From assembly GCF_049309525.1 (NCBI RefSeq), contig NC_133370.1, positions 48,816,869-48,880,868 of the forward strand: a stretch of DNA of 64,000 bases, in the 5' to 3' direction. Source of the stretch: Garra rufa (lineage: Eukaryota > Chordata > Actinopteri > Cypriniformes > Cyprinidae). A program made the position numbers and the translations under genes. Positions 1-13,333 of this stretch are shown piece after piece; positions within the stretch are counted from its first letter, which is position 1, and every line of letters begins with the position of its first letter. Below the pieces are notes generated by a model. It was not told the DNA's origin. It saw only the letters and a program-made list of their open reading frames with translations, and ran no database searches.

Positions 1-189
1 CGCCACAGTGTGTTATGGCACCATATTTTCTGCTTAGTCTCCACAGCGCTGAGCTCCACTGCTGAGTTCACTGAATATTTGACCAAACACACATCTGTGC
101 AACTCTAAAACCTTGCAAGATACACATACGTCTGAGTGTTAAGTGGCTGATATATGTATGTGCATCGTCATTTTCTTCAGTTACAAAAA
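1..189. other. Unassigned upstream DNA
   Basis: No open frame, repeat family or RNA gene is recognisable in this short stretch. Confidence 0.4.
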
Positions 190-480
190 TACAGTAAAAA
201 CTGAAAAAATATGAAATATTATTACAATTTAAAACAGCCATTTTCTGTGAGAATATCTGTTAAAATGTAATTTATTTCTGTGATCAAAGCTGAATTTTCA
301 GCATCATTACTCCAGTCTTCAGTGCCACATGATTTTTCAGAAATCATTCTAAAATGCTCATTTGATGCTCAAGAAACACTTATTATTGTGTTGCTGCTGA
401 ATATTTTTTAATTAGTATTTTTGTGGAAGCCGTGACACTTTCATTTTTTAAATGTAAATTTGTGTAAAAATTTTTTTTTT
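190..480 (+). repeat. Dispersed fish repeat, partial copy
   Basis: The stretch around 270-350 (AAAGCTGAATTTTCAGCATC, then a CCAGTCTTCAGTG block and AGAAATCATTCTAA) recurs almost unchanged at 16860-16950. The two copies share order and spacing, so this is a partial copy of the same interspersed family. It is a non-coding DNA repeat that I recognise as very common in cyprinids; the superfamily cannot be assigned from this copy. Confidence 0.7.
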
Positions 481-726
481 AATGTGGAGTTTTTTGTTAG
501 ACTTTACATTTGTAAAAATATGCTCGGTTACTTGCAAATTGTAGTCTATTTTAGTTTCTAATTTAGTAATGTAACACATTATTTTACATGTTTTAGGTCA
601 GACAACTTTTTGATTACTTTTAGATAACTTTTGGCCTAACTTGTTTATCACATTTAATTATAGGATAATCATGTACCTAATATAAATATACAAAGAGAAC
701 GAAAATATATTCCATTTGTTGTTAAT

Positions 727-2690
727 GTTAGGTTTAAATGGGCAAATTAGGCATTGTTTAATGAAATATGCGCTAATTTGCATACATTCCTAGTACAAAA
801 ATCTAAACACTTGATGAAGTTTTCAAAATTATTGTTACATTTTTTGACATATTAGAAAAAAAAAATTAAAAGACAGAAAACAATGTATTTTTTTACCATT
901 TTGGGGGAATAAAATGTATAAAATCCAGCAAATTATATATGAACAAATCCCTCTGTAAAAACCTTCATGATATAGACAAGAATAAAAATGTAAAGTTTGG
1001 TGTGTGTAAGTGCTACTGAAGTGGAGATTTATGACTCAGTGTAGGAGAAAAAACTCTTTTTGAGAAACAAGCCTTTAAAAATATGGATTGTAATTGAAAT
1101 CCGTTGACACAAATAGTTAAAGAAACACTTAACAGTGTCTTTTGGGTGTTTTCTTTCCACTAGTCTGAAAAAAACTTTATGAAACACCAAAAAGCCCAAA
1201 ATCTCTAAAAATATGAACATTTTTGTTTACCTGCAGATCATGTGACCATTAACCAATATTATAATTCCATTAAAAATTAATTCATTTCTAATTCATAATA
1301 AATTATTCATAAGGTATTGAGTTGCAATTAATTCTTCTTTCATTTTTAATACACTTCATGATATTGATAACAAAGTATGACAACTATTTTCTCACAAGGT
1401 AAGTCAAAAGCAATCAAAAAGTAGACATAATTCATTACATAATATGTGCAATCCAACAGATTACATTACTAACTAAAGTTCCTGTTATGTAATTTGTAAT
1501 CAGTAAATTATCTACCAGCACTGAAGTACATTTATATCAGAAGGTCTCAAATCTGTCTTTTTTTTTTTTTTTTTTTTTACATTGGGACACTGAACAGTCA
1601 TCATTGGGCAGTGTCTTCTCTCAGACATGATGGGATGATATTTCAGACGTGTGTGAATGACTGTTCTCTGTCAGACTCCGGTCCGCTGTCACTGGCTGTG
1701 TTTTCTCTTCATCCTCACGATCAGATTGCAGTCACTCTGTCAGTCAAGAAAAGAAAAAGAAAGACAGAGAGGAAAAAGATCTCATGCTGTCAAGCAGATG
1801 AAACACACAGAACTGGGAAAATTAATCAGAGTCACAGCGCTGCGAAATATTAGAGTTATGAGTGATGACAGCGAGAAATGGGATCTACGTGAAAATATTT
1901 TAATGCATTTATTTTTCCATTTGACCACTGCGGTGCTAATTATTGTTTTCTGAAATGTATTTTTAATGATTAAAACCTGTCAACTGAATGATTTGCTAAA
2001 AATCCTTTACCTAACTCCAGGTCCAAAATGGTCTGCCTTTTAAAAATTGATTGTAAATCTCTTGATATGCTATATTATCACCAAACCTTGCATTCAATCA
2101 TTTTGTTGACTTTTTTCCTTCTGTAAGCACAGGTTTTTCATGCACCTGTCAAGCTTGAGATTTTGGGCTTTTTGGTGTTTCATTAAGTGTTTTTTTTTTT
2201 CAGACTAATGGAAAGAAAACACCCAAAAGACACTATTAAGTGCTTCTTTTATAGCACTTTATCTATTTGTGTCAATAGATTTCAATTACAATACATATTT
2301 CTAAAGGCCATTTAATCAAAAGAGTTTTTTCTTCTACACTGAGCCATAAATCTTCACTTCAGTCACACTTACACACACCAAACTTTACATTTTTATTCCT
2401 GTCTATATTCTAAAGGTTTTTACCGAGAATTTGTTACATATATAATTAGCTTGATTTTATACAACATTTTATTCCCTCAAAAATGGTAAAAAATGCATTG
2501 TTTTTTTTCTGAAAAATATGAGATACCCAAAATCTCCTCTGTAAAAACATTTGACTCTAATATGTCAAAAAATTAAACAAGAATTTTGAAACTGACTTCA
2601 TCCAGAGTTTAGATTTTTGTACTAGAAATGTATGCAAATTAGTGCATATTTCATTAAATAATGTCTCATTTGCATATTAAAACCTAAAAT
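727..2690. repeat. Foldback element with ~480-540 bp inverted arms
   Basis: The left arm (about 727-1207) is repeated in reverse complement at about 2147-2690. Paired landmarks include AAAGCCCAAAATCTC near 1191 against GAGATTTTGGGCTTT near 2158, and AATTTGCATACATT near 775 against AATGTATGCAAATT near 2628. The arms are imperfect, with small indels. The centre (1208-2146) holds a run of about 20 T near 1558 and a short unrelated open frame (1611-1853) that I do not regard as a gene. The structure fits a non-autonomous foldback DNA transposon. No terminal duplication was established. Confidence 0.75.
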
Positions 2691-3746
2691 TTTAGAAAAC
2701 TTGTAATACAAAAAAGTTTGCAATTATCAATGTAATGCTAATTGCAATAAACTGGGTAAGTAAGGTGATAGCTATTAGTTATTTTTTTACATGAATTACA
2801 TGAAGAAAGACGATTATTGTTGTCCAAATGAGAGCAGTGTTTGATATTTTGAATATTTTATATTTTATATTTTATAATATTTTATCACCGACTACAACTC
2901 TCAGAAACCCACACTAAATATATTAAAATCCAAAGAAAAGTTATAATCAGTCACTGAACAAATATTGAGAAAAGGAAATTCACTCTTGTTTTATAATCTG
3001 CTAAAATAAGTCTAAGAAATACATTTCAGTGTTTTATGGCTTCAATCATCTCAAATATTGTGGACACAGGTATGCAAACTTCCTAGTGTTCTTTTCAAAG
3101 ACTTTTGAAACAGTCACAAGTAATTTATCAAGAATGAAAGGCCAAACAAAACAGCTGTCAGTGCTTGAAAGGTTACATTAATGTCCACATATCTGACATA
3201 ACTGGAAGCTAATTGTTTTAACAATCAGGGAAGCAAAATATTAGACTTTGCTATCATACTACTGTAGCACAAGAAGTTGCTTCAAAGATTTTAAAATTAC
3301 AATAACTTTATACAAGTAGCAAAAGTACAGTAGGTAACATATAATCAACACAGTATGTGCCAGTGCTCCAGAAGGCCATTTTTACATTTACTGTACGTTT
3401 CTTCTCATTTTAAAACTGGCCTGTCTAGCTGACCTCAAATCCATTAAATGCAAACTAAGCTCAGATTCTGCTCCAGGCAGCGTTTATAGGAGCGAAGCAC
3501 TGCTTTATAGCGAGACTCCATTGAGTTTGGTCAAATCCACAGCGAAGTACCTCTCTCTAATGCAGAAACATCAGTATCTTTTCCATATTAAGGATATTCA
3601 CTCTCAGAAATGTCCTTCAGGAGACAATAGGCATGAGCGAAGAGCTTAGCTTTGTGTGGGAATTGTTTTGCTGGGATTTCTTCAGCATAAAAAGCCATTC
3701 AGCAGTAAATACAACTAGATAAAAAAGTTTCTCAAGAAAACTTTAG
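2691..3746. other. AT-rich DNA, nothing recognised
   Basis: No long open frame, repeat arm or RNA gene was found. 3400-3720 has a more balanced base composition and no visible repeat match; it could be single-copy sequence. Confidence 0.4.
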
Positions 3747-3894
3747 GTTGGCTTGAGAAAGCCTAGCTTGAAAGTTTAACGCAGCTGTAAACGCTTAAAG
3801 TTTTGAACTTTATATAGATAGATTAGATGATTAGCATGTTGCTAGCATGGATAGAATGTAGTTAGCATGATTCTAACATTTTTCTAGCATGTTT

Positions 3895-3998
3895 CCCTGC
3901 TGAAAAAAAAGAGCTAAAACCAGCCTAGGCTGGTCGGCTGGTATTAGCTGGTTTAAGCTGGAAGTAGCTGGTTTTAGCAGTTTTTTTTCACCAGGGTT
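3895..3998. mobile_element. Small palindromic MITE
   Basis: The ends are inverted copies: CTGAAAAAAAAGAGCTAAAA on the left and TTTTAGCAGTTTTTTTTCAC on the right. GCTGG/CCAGC motifs between them would fold into a hairpin. This is a short non-autonomous insertion of a type common in fish. Confidence 0.65.
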
Positions 3999-6290
3999 AA
4001 TATGTTTCTAGCATAATTAGCAAGTTGTTAGCATGTTGCTAGCATGTTTCTAGCATAATTAATGTTACTTGCAATATTAGCATGTCATTAGCAAGTTGCT
4101 AGCATGTTTCTAACATGTTTCTATCATAATTAGCAAGTTGCTAGCATGTTTCTAGGCTGAATAACAAGTTGCTGGCATGTTTCCTACATATTTCTAGCCT
4201 GACTAACAAGTTGCTAGCATGTTTCTAACTTGATAAGCAAGTTTCTATTATGTTTTTAGCATGATTAACAAGTTGCGAGCATGTTTCTAACATGTTTCTA
4301 TCATAATTAGCAAGTTGCTAGCATGTTTCTAACTTGATAAGCAAGTTTCTATTATGTTTTTAGCATGATTAACAAGTTGCTAGCATGTTTCTAACATGTT
4401 TCTATCATAATTAACAAGTTGCTGTTTCCAACATATTTCTAGCCTGACTAGCAAGTTCCTAGCATGTTTCTAACATGTTTTTTTAACATGATTAACAAGT
4501 TGCTAGCATGTTTCTAAAATTATTAACAAGTTGTTAGCATGTTTCCAACATGTTTCTATCATAATAAGCAAGTTGCTAGCATGTTACTAGGCTGACTAAC
4601 AAGTTGCTGACATGTTTCCAACATATTTCTAGCCTGACTAGCAAATTGCTAGCATGTTTCTAACTTGATTAGCAAGTATCTATTATGTTTTTAGCAAGAT
4701 TAACAAGTTGCTAGCATGTTTCTAAAATTATTAACAAGTTTCTAACATGTTTCCAACATGTTTATAAACTGACTAGCAAGTTACTAACATGCTTCTAGCT
4801 TGATTAGCAAGTTTCTAACATGTTTCCAGCATGATTAGTAAGTGGTAGCATGTTTCCAACATTTTTCTAGCATGATTAGCAAGTTGCTGAAATGTTTCTA
4901 GCTTGATTAGCATGATTCTAGCATTATTAACAAGTTGCTGGCACGTTTCCAACATAATTCTAGCCTGACTCGCAAGTTGCTAGCATGTTTCTAACTTGAT
5001 TAGCAAGTTTCTATCATGTTTTTAACATGATTAACAAGTTGCTAGCATGTTTCTAACATGTTTCTAGGCTGACTAGCAAGTTGCTAAAATGTTTCTAGCT
5101 TGATTAACAAGTTGTTAGCATGTTTCTAGCATTATTAGCAAGTTGCTAGCATGTTTCTAACATGATTAGAAAGTTACTAGCATTTTTACAGCATGTTTCT
5201 AGCATGATTAGCAAGTTGCTAGCATGTTACTTGCAATATTACCATGTCATTAGCAAGTTGCTAGCATGTTTCTAACATGTTTCCAGCATGATTAGCAAGT
5301 TGCTGAAATGTTTCTAGCTTGATTAGCAAGTTTCTAGCATGATTAACAAGTTGTTAGCATGATTCTAGCATTATTAACAAGTTGCTGGCACGTTTCCAAC
5401 ATAATTCTAGCCTGACTCGCAAGTTGCTAGCATGTTTCTAACTTGATTAGCAAGTTTCTATCATGTTTTTAACATGATTAACAAGTTGCTAGCATGTTTC
5501 TAACATGTTTCTAGGCTGACTAGCAAGTTGCTAAAATGTTTCTAGCTTGATTAACAAGTTGTTAGCATGTTTCTAGCATTATTAGCAAGTTGCTAGCATG
5601 TTTCTAACATGATTAGAAAGTTACTAGCATTTTTCCAGCATGTTTCTAGCATGATTAGCAAGTTGTTAGCATGTTTCTAGCCTGACTAGCAAGTTACTAA
5701 CATGTTTCTAGCATGGTTAGTAAGTTGCTAAAATGTTTCTAGCTTGATTAACAAGTTGTTAGCATGTTTCTAGCATTATTAGCAAGTTGCTAACATGTTT
5801 ATAGCATGATTAATACTTTATTTACATGTCATTAGCATTACTGACAACGTTACTGACAACTAACATGTTTCTAGATCGATTAGCAAGTCGTTAGCATGTT
5901 TCTAGCCTGACTAGCAACTTGCTAACATGTTTCTAACTTGATTAGCATTTTTCTAGCATGATTAACAATTTGCTAACATGTTTATAGCATGATTAGCACT
6001 TTATTTACATATCATTAGCATCACTGACAACGTTACTGACAAGTTGCTAACATGTTTCTAGATTGATTAGCAAGTTGCTAGCATGACTGACAAGTTACTA
6101 GCATGTTTCCAGCATGATTAAAAGGTTGCTAGCATGATTAGCAAGTAGCTAACCTGTTTCTAGCATGATTAACACGTTATTTACATGTCATTTGCATGAC
6201 TGAAATATTACTAGCATGTTTCTAGCATGATTAGAAAATTACTAGCATGTTGCTAGCATGATTAGCAAGTCACTAACACGATTGTAGTTG
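3999..6290 (+). repeat. Minisatellite, ~31-bp degenerate unit
   Basis: This is a long run of units resembling TTAGCAAGTTGCTAGCATG followed by TTTCTAGCATGA, about 31 bp per unit, with substitutions and deletions throughout. The region 4921-5215 reappears at 5368-5660, offset by 447 bp and almost unchanged, so a recent block duplication sits on top of the older small-unit array. There is no coding content. Confidence 0.9.
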
Positions 6291-6927
6291 CTTGGCTTGG
6301 CTAGATAAATATATTAAATATATTAAAAATATTAGAATGGAAGTTTGATTATATTAGAAGTAGTTGATAGAAGGGAAGCTTCATTTAGTCTCAAGGGATT
6401 CTGGGAGTTTAAATTTGAATTTTGACAGTTGGAGTTTGAATAGTGTTGGCTCATTTGAACATTCCTTCAATGTAAGTCTATGGGATTTTAATGATTTTTA
6501 ATCTTCAATTTTGTGAAAACTATAAGTTAGATCAGTCTGAAAATATAGAGCTCACTAAGTGAGATCAGTCTGAAGATCTGGCCTGAGTTTGGTGCTTCTA
6601 GCTTGAAAGCTCTAGGAAAAGTAGCGTTCAGAAATTTAGTCTAAGAAGAAGAAAAAGCCTAAGTAGCAGATCAGTAGTTTGGCTTTCTCAAGACAACCTT
6701 ACAACGTGACCTATTTGGTCATTCAGCCTCAAAATGTCTAACTGTTTAATTCCATCTGTTGCTTGACATGTCTTTATAGTTATTAGTTAAATTTACTATC
6801 AATTTCTGAATGAAAACTGTTTCTAAACACAATTTTGTTCAGTGTTTTATACAAATATACAAAACACTGAATCCTGGCTAAAAATCAAGACACTTTCTGA
6901 CCTGGTGTGGTGAATTTGTCTCATATA

Positions 6928-8117
6928 CACTCTTAAAAATAAAGGTGCTTTAAAAGGTTCTTCACAGTGATGCCATAGAAGAACCATTTTTGGTTCCACA
7001 AGGAACCATTCAGTCAAAGGTTTTTTAATGAACCATCTCTTTCTTACCTTTTTATAATCTGAAGAACCTTCTTTCACCACAATTAGCCTTTTTCACATTT
7101 CCGTGTTTCTGGTTTCCGGATTGGCGCTTGCAGGGTAAAAGTTTTTCCGGTGACAGCAGCGGCCATACTTAACAAGAGTAAGTCTATTTTTACAAAATAG
7201 ATACTATGATATATACCGTTGTTTTACTCTAAAAATAGCAAACATTTCTTCAAAAACTTTGTCAGCTTCTGGTCATCACATATACTATGTTTATTTAATT
7301 ATGAAGAATGTTAGCACTTATAATACAGCACAGTTTTGAGTTTTGCCGTTCTGTCTGTTTGGTGCTGGCTGTGCATTATGACTCTTCACGTCATTATTAT
7401 TATTATTATTATTAAAGTAATATTGTATTTTCTACTTGCTCTACTATGCATTATTTATTTTACGGTGTAGATGTATGTTGCATAATGTCCCCAGGGATAT
7501 ACATAATAAAATAATATAATACTAAACAAGACATGACTCCGATTAATGGCTTTATTCCTTTTGGATCTGGATTACGTTGTTGTATTGAGTTTATGCATCA
7601 TCCGGACTCAGAATCGTTTAATTTATTCTTGGGGAATTGTGCATTTGGATATAAATGCTGTCATAATTTACCATGATAGTGATTCGAGGGAAATGACTGA
7701 GTAAATTGAGAAAATATGCTTGAAATATACCGGAGACGGAGAACAGAAACTATAGCTGGCGCTATGTTGCGCATATTATATTGACGAGTCAGCGGTCTGA
7801 GTGACCATATAAATTACAAACAAGTAAAATGTTGTTTCTTTGTTGATTATATAACAACAACTTGGAAAGCAGACAAAAAATAAAAGGTAATAAAACATTA
7901 TTTGAGACAAGAGCACATTAATATAATAGGCGCAGACCTGTAGCGGAACTGACTTTACCCTGCGCTGACTTAATTTCCGATTTTTGTGAAAAAGGCTAAT
8001 GAACCTTTTAGGAAACCAAAAAGTTCTTCAGATGTTAAAGGTTCTTTATGAAACCATTTAGACAAAAGAAAAGTTCTCCAAAGTTCCTCTATGAAGCACC
8101 TTTATTTTAAAGAGTCT
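6928..8117. mobile_element. MITE with CACTCTTAAAAATAAAGG ends, interrupted
   Basis: The element begins with CACTCTTAAAAATAAAGGTG and ends with its near reverse complement (8090-8117). It belongs to the same family as copies near 11045, 23425, 24212 and 37497. Normal copies are about 250 bp; this one is about 1.2 kb because another element (7081-7994) lies inside it. It contains no gene. Confidence 0.8.
7081..7994. mobile_element. Nested non-autonomous DNA transposon
   Basis: Inverted ends TTAGCCTTTTTCACA (7083) and TGTGAAAAAGGCTAA (about 7985) continue inward as imperfect copies for about 55 bp, including CAGGGTAAA paired with TTTACCCTG. Comparison with uninterrupted sister copies shows a clean insertion between ACCACAA and GAACC of the host MITE. 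It has no transposase frame and contains a short ATT microsatellite near 7394. Confidence 0.7.
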
Positions 8118-8430
8118 ATAGACGTTTTTCCTGACCACGGAAGTAAGTCCGACTTTTAACTGAAAGAATGCTTTGCATTTCCGGTCTGCATTGTTTCTAG
8201 TCAAATTAGGGTATATTCCGAGCTAATAAACTAATGTTAAACCTATTAAAATGTTTTTAAAAAGCACATGGCTCCATAGTGCCATCAGTTGGCAATGACG
8301 CTATTTGAAAGGGTTCCTATATAAACCGGAACAGAAAAGCATTCAATCTGACGTTAGAATTTGTAATGGCGGCGCTCATCGTTTACTCAGGAAAAAGGTC
8401 TATAGTCTGAGAATTCATTAATCCTATATG
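8118..8430. other. Unassigned spacer
   Basis: Mixed-composition DNA with no supported gene or repeat. Confidence 0.4.
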
Positions 8431-9515
<1,085 letters not shown>

Positions 9516-9517
<2 letters not shown>

Positions 9518-9883
9518 ACGCATGAAATGAGTGTAATCTGGCTCTGGACCGTGAGTGAGATTCAATCCTGAATCCCTGAGAGAGTCTGAACGCAGGGTCA
9601 GAGATCCTGAAAAAGCGCCAGCCGATAAATTATATTTCACCATTTGTGGACGCTTTCCAGAATATTCCCTGAAGCATGAATTATATGAATTATGGTTTGG
9701 ATGTGCTCATTGTAAATTTACATTTCACGCATATCTCTTGTGTGTTTCGATGCGTCTGCTGCTCGTTCACTAATGGCTGTTTTTTGAGCGCCTGCAGTAG
9801 ACTTGGATGGACTGAAGATCTGCCACAAACTGTTCCATATGTCACATCAAAATCTAATGGTTCGTTTAGACTCGTTTTGTAAC

Positions 9884-9931
<48 letters not shown>

Positions 9932-10030
9932 GGAAATGTGCTGTATCATATACAGATATAACGCTATTGGGAGTAACCAGATACTGAGCAAATGATGCAG
10001 ATATTTGATGGTAATTTCATCATATTAGGT
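9516..10030. other. Unassigned DNA with GT microsatellite
   Basis: A (GT)n tract occupies about 9883-9927. The short frames 9555-9773 and 9676-9882 have no recognisable domain and no splice context. Confidence 0.5.
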
Positions 10031-10186
10031 GGAGTTTTGGGGGTAAAGCATTACAAGTAAGGCAAGTTACGTAATCAGATTACCTTTTTTCAAATAACTA
10101 AAGTAACGCATTACTTTTTAATTCACAATATAATGTCTGAGTTACTTTATTGAATAAGTTAATTAATGCAGTTACTTTTTACAGTT

Positions 10187-11023
10187 TTTTACAGACGCTA
10201 GGACACATTTCTCAATACTTAGGTCACTTTTGGAAAACTCTTCACACAATTCTCCTAACCGACTTTCAGCTTGGCAAAGCAGTTCGTTTCACATTCAAAA
10301 TGCACCACAACTACCAAAACACTTTATTCAGGTCTCAAATAAACTAATTCTTCCAGAACACAAAGGTTGACAGCCGACAAACACACTTTGTCACCCACAA
10401 AACAATGAGCTAAAAAACACTAACAACATGTAGCATTACACAGTGTTTTCTGGTGTAAAACAAGGACACATCTCTGTTTATAATTGCAATATATATTGTT
10501 CATAACTGCAATATATGTTACTGGAATGAATCAGACATGATGCAGAATTCCTCAATATTTTATGTCATTTATTTATTTTTATTTTTTTGCACTAAGTAAT
10601 TCCAAAATACAAGAATTTGTAAACACACCATCCACTGATACAGATACAATAGTAATGCTAATCTACTCGCATTTTTAGATTTGAAATATGTTTCAATAAA
10701 ATATTGCTGTTGAATGTTGCTGTCTTATTCAGTTTTGCATTATGTTATTGTTTTGAACATAAGTTTAACAGTTTTGAAAACAGTATGTAAGAACGTGCAA
10801 AATGTCCTGTACGTACAAAGATTTTTGTTAGTTGTTGTGTCTGAGTGAGAAAAAAATTCATGAAATTTGAGAGATGTATAGTCATTGAATGCATTTTGTG
10901 CCAAAACAATGATAATTGATCCTCAGTTTAGCCTACATAGACTTCTGTTGTGCTCACTGTGTCAAGAGTTTTGCAAAAGTGACCTAAGTATTGAGAAATG
11001 TGTCCTAGCGTCTGTAAAAAAAA
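10187..11023. mobile_element. Non-autonomous transposon, ~60 bp near-perfect TIRs
   Basis: ACAGACGCTAGGACACATTT at 10191 is repeated exactly in reverse complement at about 10993-11012. The match continues inward through CTCAATACTTAGGTCACTTT and further with only a few differences over about 60 bp. The interior has no transposase-sized frame. The high TIR identity points to a relatively recent insertion. The superfamily is not assigned. Confidence 0.8.
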
Positions 11024-11044
11024 AAAAAACGGTAATGCCAGTTA

Positions 11045-11302
11045 CTTTACACTTTTAAAGAGTTCTTCACAGCGATGCCAAAGAAGATCCATTTTCGGTT
11101 CCACAAGGAATCATTCAGACAAAGGCTCTTTGAAAAACCATCTCTTTCTTACCTTTTTATAATCTGAAGAACCTTCTTTAGCCACAAAGAACCTTTTGTG
11201 AAACAGAAAGGTTCTTCAGATGTTAAGGTTCTTGATGGAACCATTTAGACAAAAGTGTTCTTCTTAATGGCATTGTGAAGCACCTTTATTTTTAAGAGTG
11301 TA
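11045..11302. mobile_element. MITE, CACTCTTAAAAATAAAGG family
   Basis: The interior blocks CCATCTCTTTCTTACC and TTTTATAATCTGAAGAACC and the 3' end CACCTTTATTTTTAAGAGTG match the copies at 24212 and 37497. The 5' end is degraded. It is about 250 bp with no gene. Confidence 0.8.
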
Positions 11303-12735
11303 CAGTTGCCAAAAAAATAACTTTAGGCTACTTTGTTATTGGAAAACAAATAAGCAAATCCAGCCCAGGTGACACAAAGCAATGGAAAAGTATTATAATG
11401 CATTACTTTTCATAAAGATAACTAAGTAATGTAAATAGTTACTTTTTTAACGGAGTAAAACAATATTGTAATGCATTACTTTTATAAGAAACTTTCCCCA
11501 ACGCTGATCATGTGTGAACATCAGGTGTGACTGACTTTTAAATCTTTTTGCACGCTATTAAAATGTTCTGAATCCTAAAAAGATGTACACTGCAAAAAAT
11601 GCTTTTCTAGCTTAGATTTTTTTTGTCTTGTTTCCAGCCAAAATATCTACAAATTCTTAAATCAAGAAGGATTTTCTAGAAAAGTAAAAATTATTGTTAT
11701 TATTAATTATAAGTCAAAATTAAGTGCATTTTTGCTTGAAACAAGCAAAATAATCTGCCAATGGGGTAAGAAAAATAATCTTGTTTTCTGTTTGAAATAA
11801 GATTTTTTTTCTTACCCCATTGGCAGATTATTTTGCTTGTTCTAAGCAAAAACTCACTTAATTTTGACCTGTTTTTATTAATACAAGAAAATCATTTTTA
11901 CTTGTCTAGAAAATTCTTCTTGATTCAAGAATTTGTAGATATTTTGGCTGGAAACAAGATTTTTTTGCAGTATAACGTCTATATTATTCCAGTCAAAAGT
12001 CACTTCAAGGGTCAGATCTGGTAGAGATGGCTTCATTTTACAGAAACAAATCCCACTTTGAAGGCATTATGTCTATTTCAAATAAATGCTGTTCTTTTGA
12101 ACTTTCTATTCATCTGTGAATCCTCAAAAAACAAAATTTATCTTAGTTTCCACAAAAATATTGGGCAGCACAATTGTTTTCAACATTGCTGATAGTCATA
12201 AATGTTTGGGAATGTTACTTTATCAAACAAATAACGCCAGTCATTTTCCAGTTACTTTTTCATGTCAGTTACTTTACTTTAAAGTTGCCAAAAATATAAC
12301 TTTAGGCTATTTTGTTATTGAAAAACAAATAAGCAAATCCAGCCCAGGTGACACAAAGCAATGCAAAAGTATCATAATGCATTACTTTTCATAAAGATAT
12401 CTAAGTAATGCAATTATTATTTATTTTTATTTTTTTAATGGAGTAATTCATTACTTTTACTTTCCTAAGTAACTTTCCCCAACGCTGATCAAGTGTGAAC
12501 AACTGACTGCTTTGTAAACTTTTTTACATGCTATTAAAATGTTCTGTATCCTAAAAAGATGTAACATCTATATTAACTAATTTTATTCTAGTCAAAAGTC
12601 ACTTCAAGGGTCATATCTGGTAGAAATAGCTTCATTTCACAGAAACAAATTACACTTTGAAGGCAATACAAAAAAATATACAGTATATATTTTGCCGTTC
12701 TTCTGAACTTTCTATCCAGCTGCGAATCCTGAAAA
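11303..12735 (+). repeat. Ancient tandem duplication
   Basis: About 11303-12135 and 12270-12735 share a colinear series of blocks: AAATCCAGCCCAGGTGACAC, CTTTCCCCAACGCTGATCA, TCCTAAAAAGATGTA, AGTCAAAAGTCACTTCAAGG and CACTTTGAAGGCA. The first copy is longer because a MITE (11588-11972) was inserted after duplication. The copies now differ at many positions. No coding content. Confidence 0.75.
11588..11972. mobile_element. Palindromic MITE with CACTGCAAAAAATG ends
   Basis: The left end CACTGCAAAAAATGCTTTTC is followed by CTTGTTTCCAGCCAAAATAT; the right half carries the inverted form ATATTTTGGCTGGAAACAAG and ends TTTTTTGCAGTA. Most of the element is self-complementary and would form a long hairpin. 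Sister copies are at 13334-13749 and 59987-60803. Confidence 0.85.
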
Positions 12736-13333
12736 ATAAAACATATCCTATTTAGCTTTGATCACATGGAATCAATTACATTTTGACAGATATTCACATA
12801 GAAAACAGCTATTTGAAAGTGTAATAATATTTCAAAGTATTAATGTTTTTACTGTATTTTTGAGCAAATAAACACAGCTTTGGTGAGCAGAAGAGACTTA
12901 TTTCAAAAACATTATAAAACATCTCATCAGTGTCCTGTGATCCTCCTTAATGCTTTTGTGAAATTATAAGTGTACTGTAAATGTGTCTCTTATTGATTTT
13001 GTGCATTGCGTTGTCATTTTCCCAGCGGATGGAGCACTGGTGCTGCTTTACAAATGATTTCTGCAGAAGAGCTACAGTTACAATTCTGTGCTTTACTCTG
13101 AACTTCAGCTGATTCTAGTTTTAGAGGTGTTGAGTAAATGTAATTCAGTTATTGCTACTTAAAGCCTCAAATGCTTCATTCCTATTGAGTGCTCATCACA
13201 TTTAAACTCCTATGAATATTATATGTCATATATTTGATATAATATCAAAAAATGTGGTGTTATTGGAAATAGAAAAATCCCAAAGCCACTTCAAACTGTG
13301 AGATTGGTTACCTGTGGCAATTTTAATTTCTTC
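12736..13333. other. AT-rich spacer with repeat fragment
   Basis: 12700-12900 resembles the second half of the dispersed repeat at 16725-17530. The rest shows nothing recognisable. Confidence 0.4.

Larger units (their letters stand above)
3747..6703. mobile_element. TIR-bounded unit carrying a minisatellite
   Basis: The left end, with GGCTTGAGAAAGCC at about 3752, is matched in inverted orientation by GGCTTTCTCAAGACAACC near 6685. The two form imperfect terminal inverted repeats of roughly 22 bp. Between them lie a palindromic MITE and about 2.3 kb of 31-bp tandem repeats, then a short unique 3' part (6300-6700). No transposase frame exists, so any past movement depended on a partner element. 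The boundaries are inferred from the inverted ends; no clear target duplication was seen. Confidence 0.5.
10031..11500. repeat. Old dispersed repeat split by later insertions
   Basis: Outer segments contain blocks such as AAAGTAACGCATTACTTTT (10100) and AACTTTCCCCAACGCTGATC (11491), which belong to one family; the 3' part recurs at 12470-12490. The middle is occupied by a TIR element (10187-11023) and a MITE (11045-11302). No gene is present. Confidence 0.6.

Noticed and set aside
1611..1953. Overlapping 80- and 98-codon plus-strand frames
   Set aside because: No recognisable domain; they lie in the centre of a foldback element.
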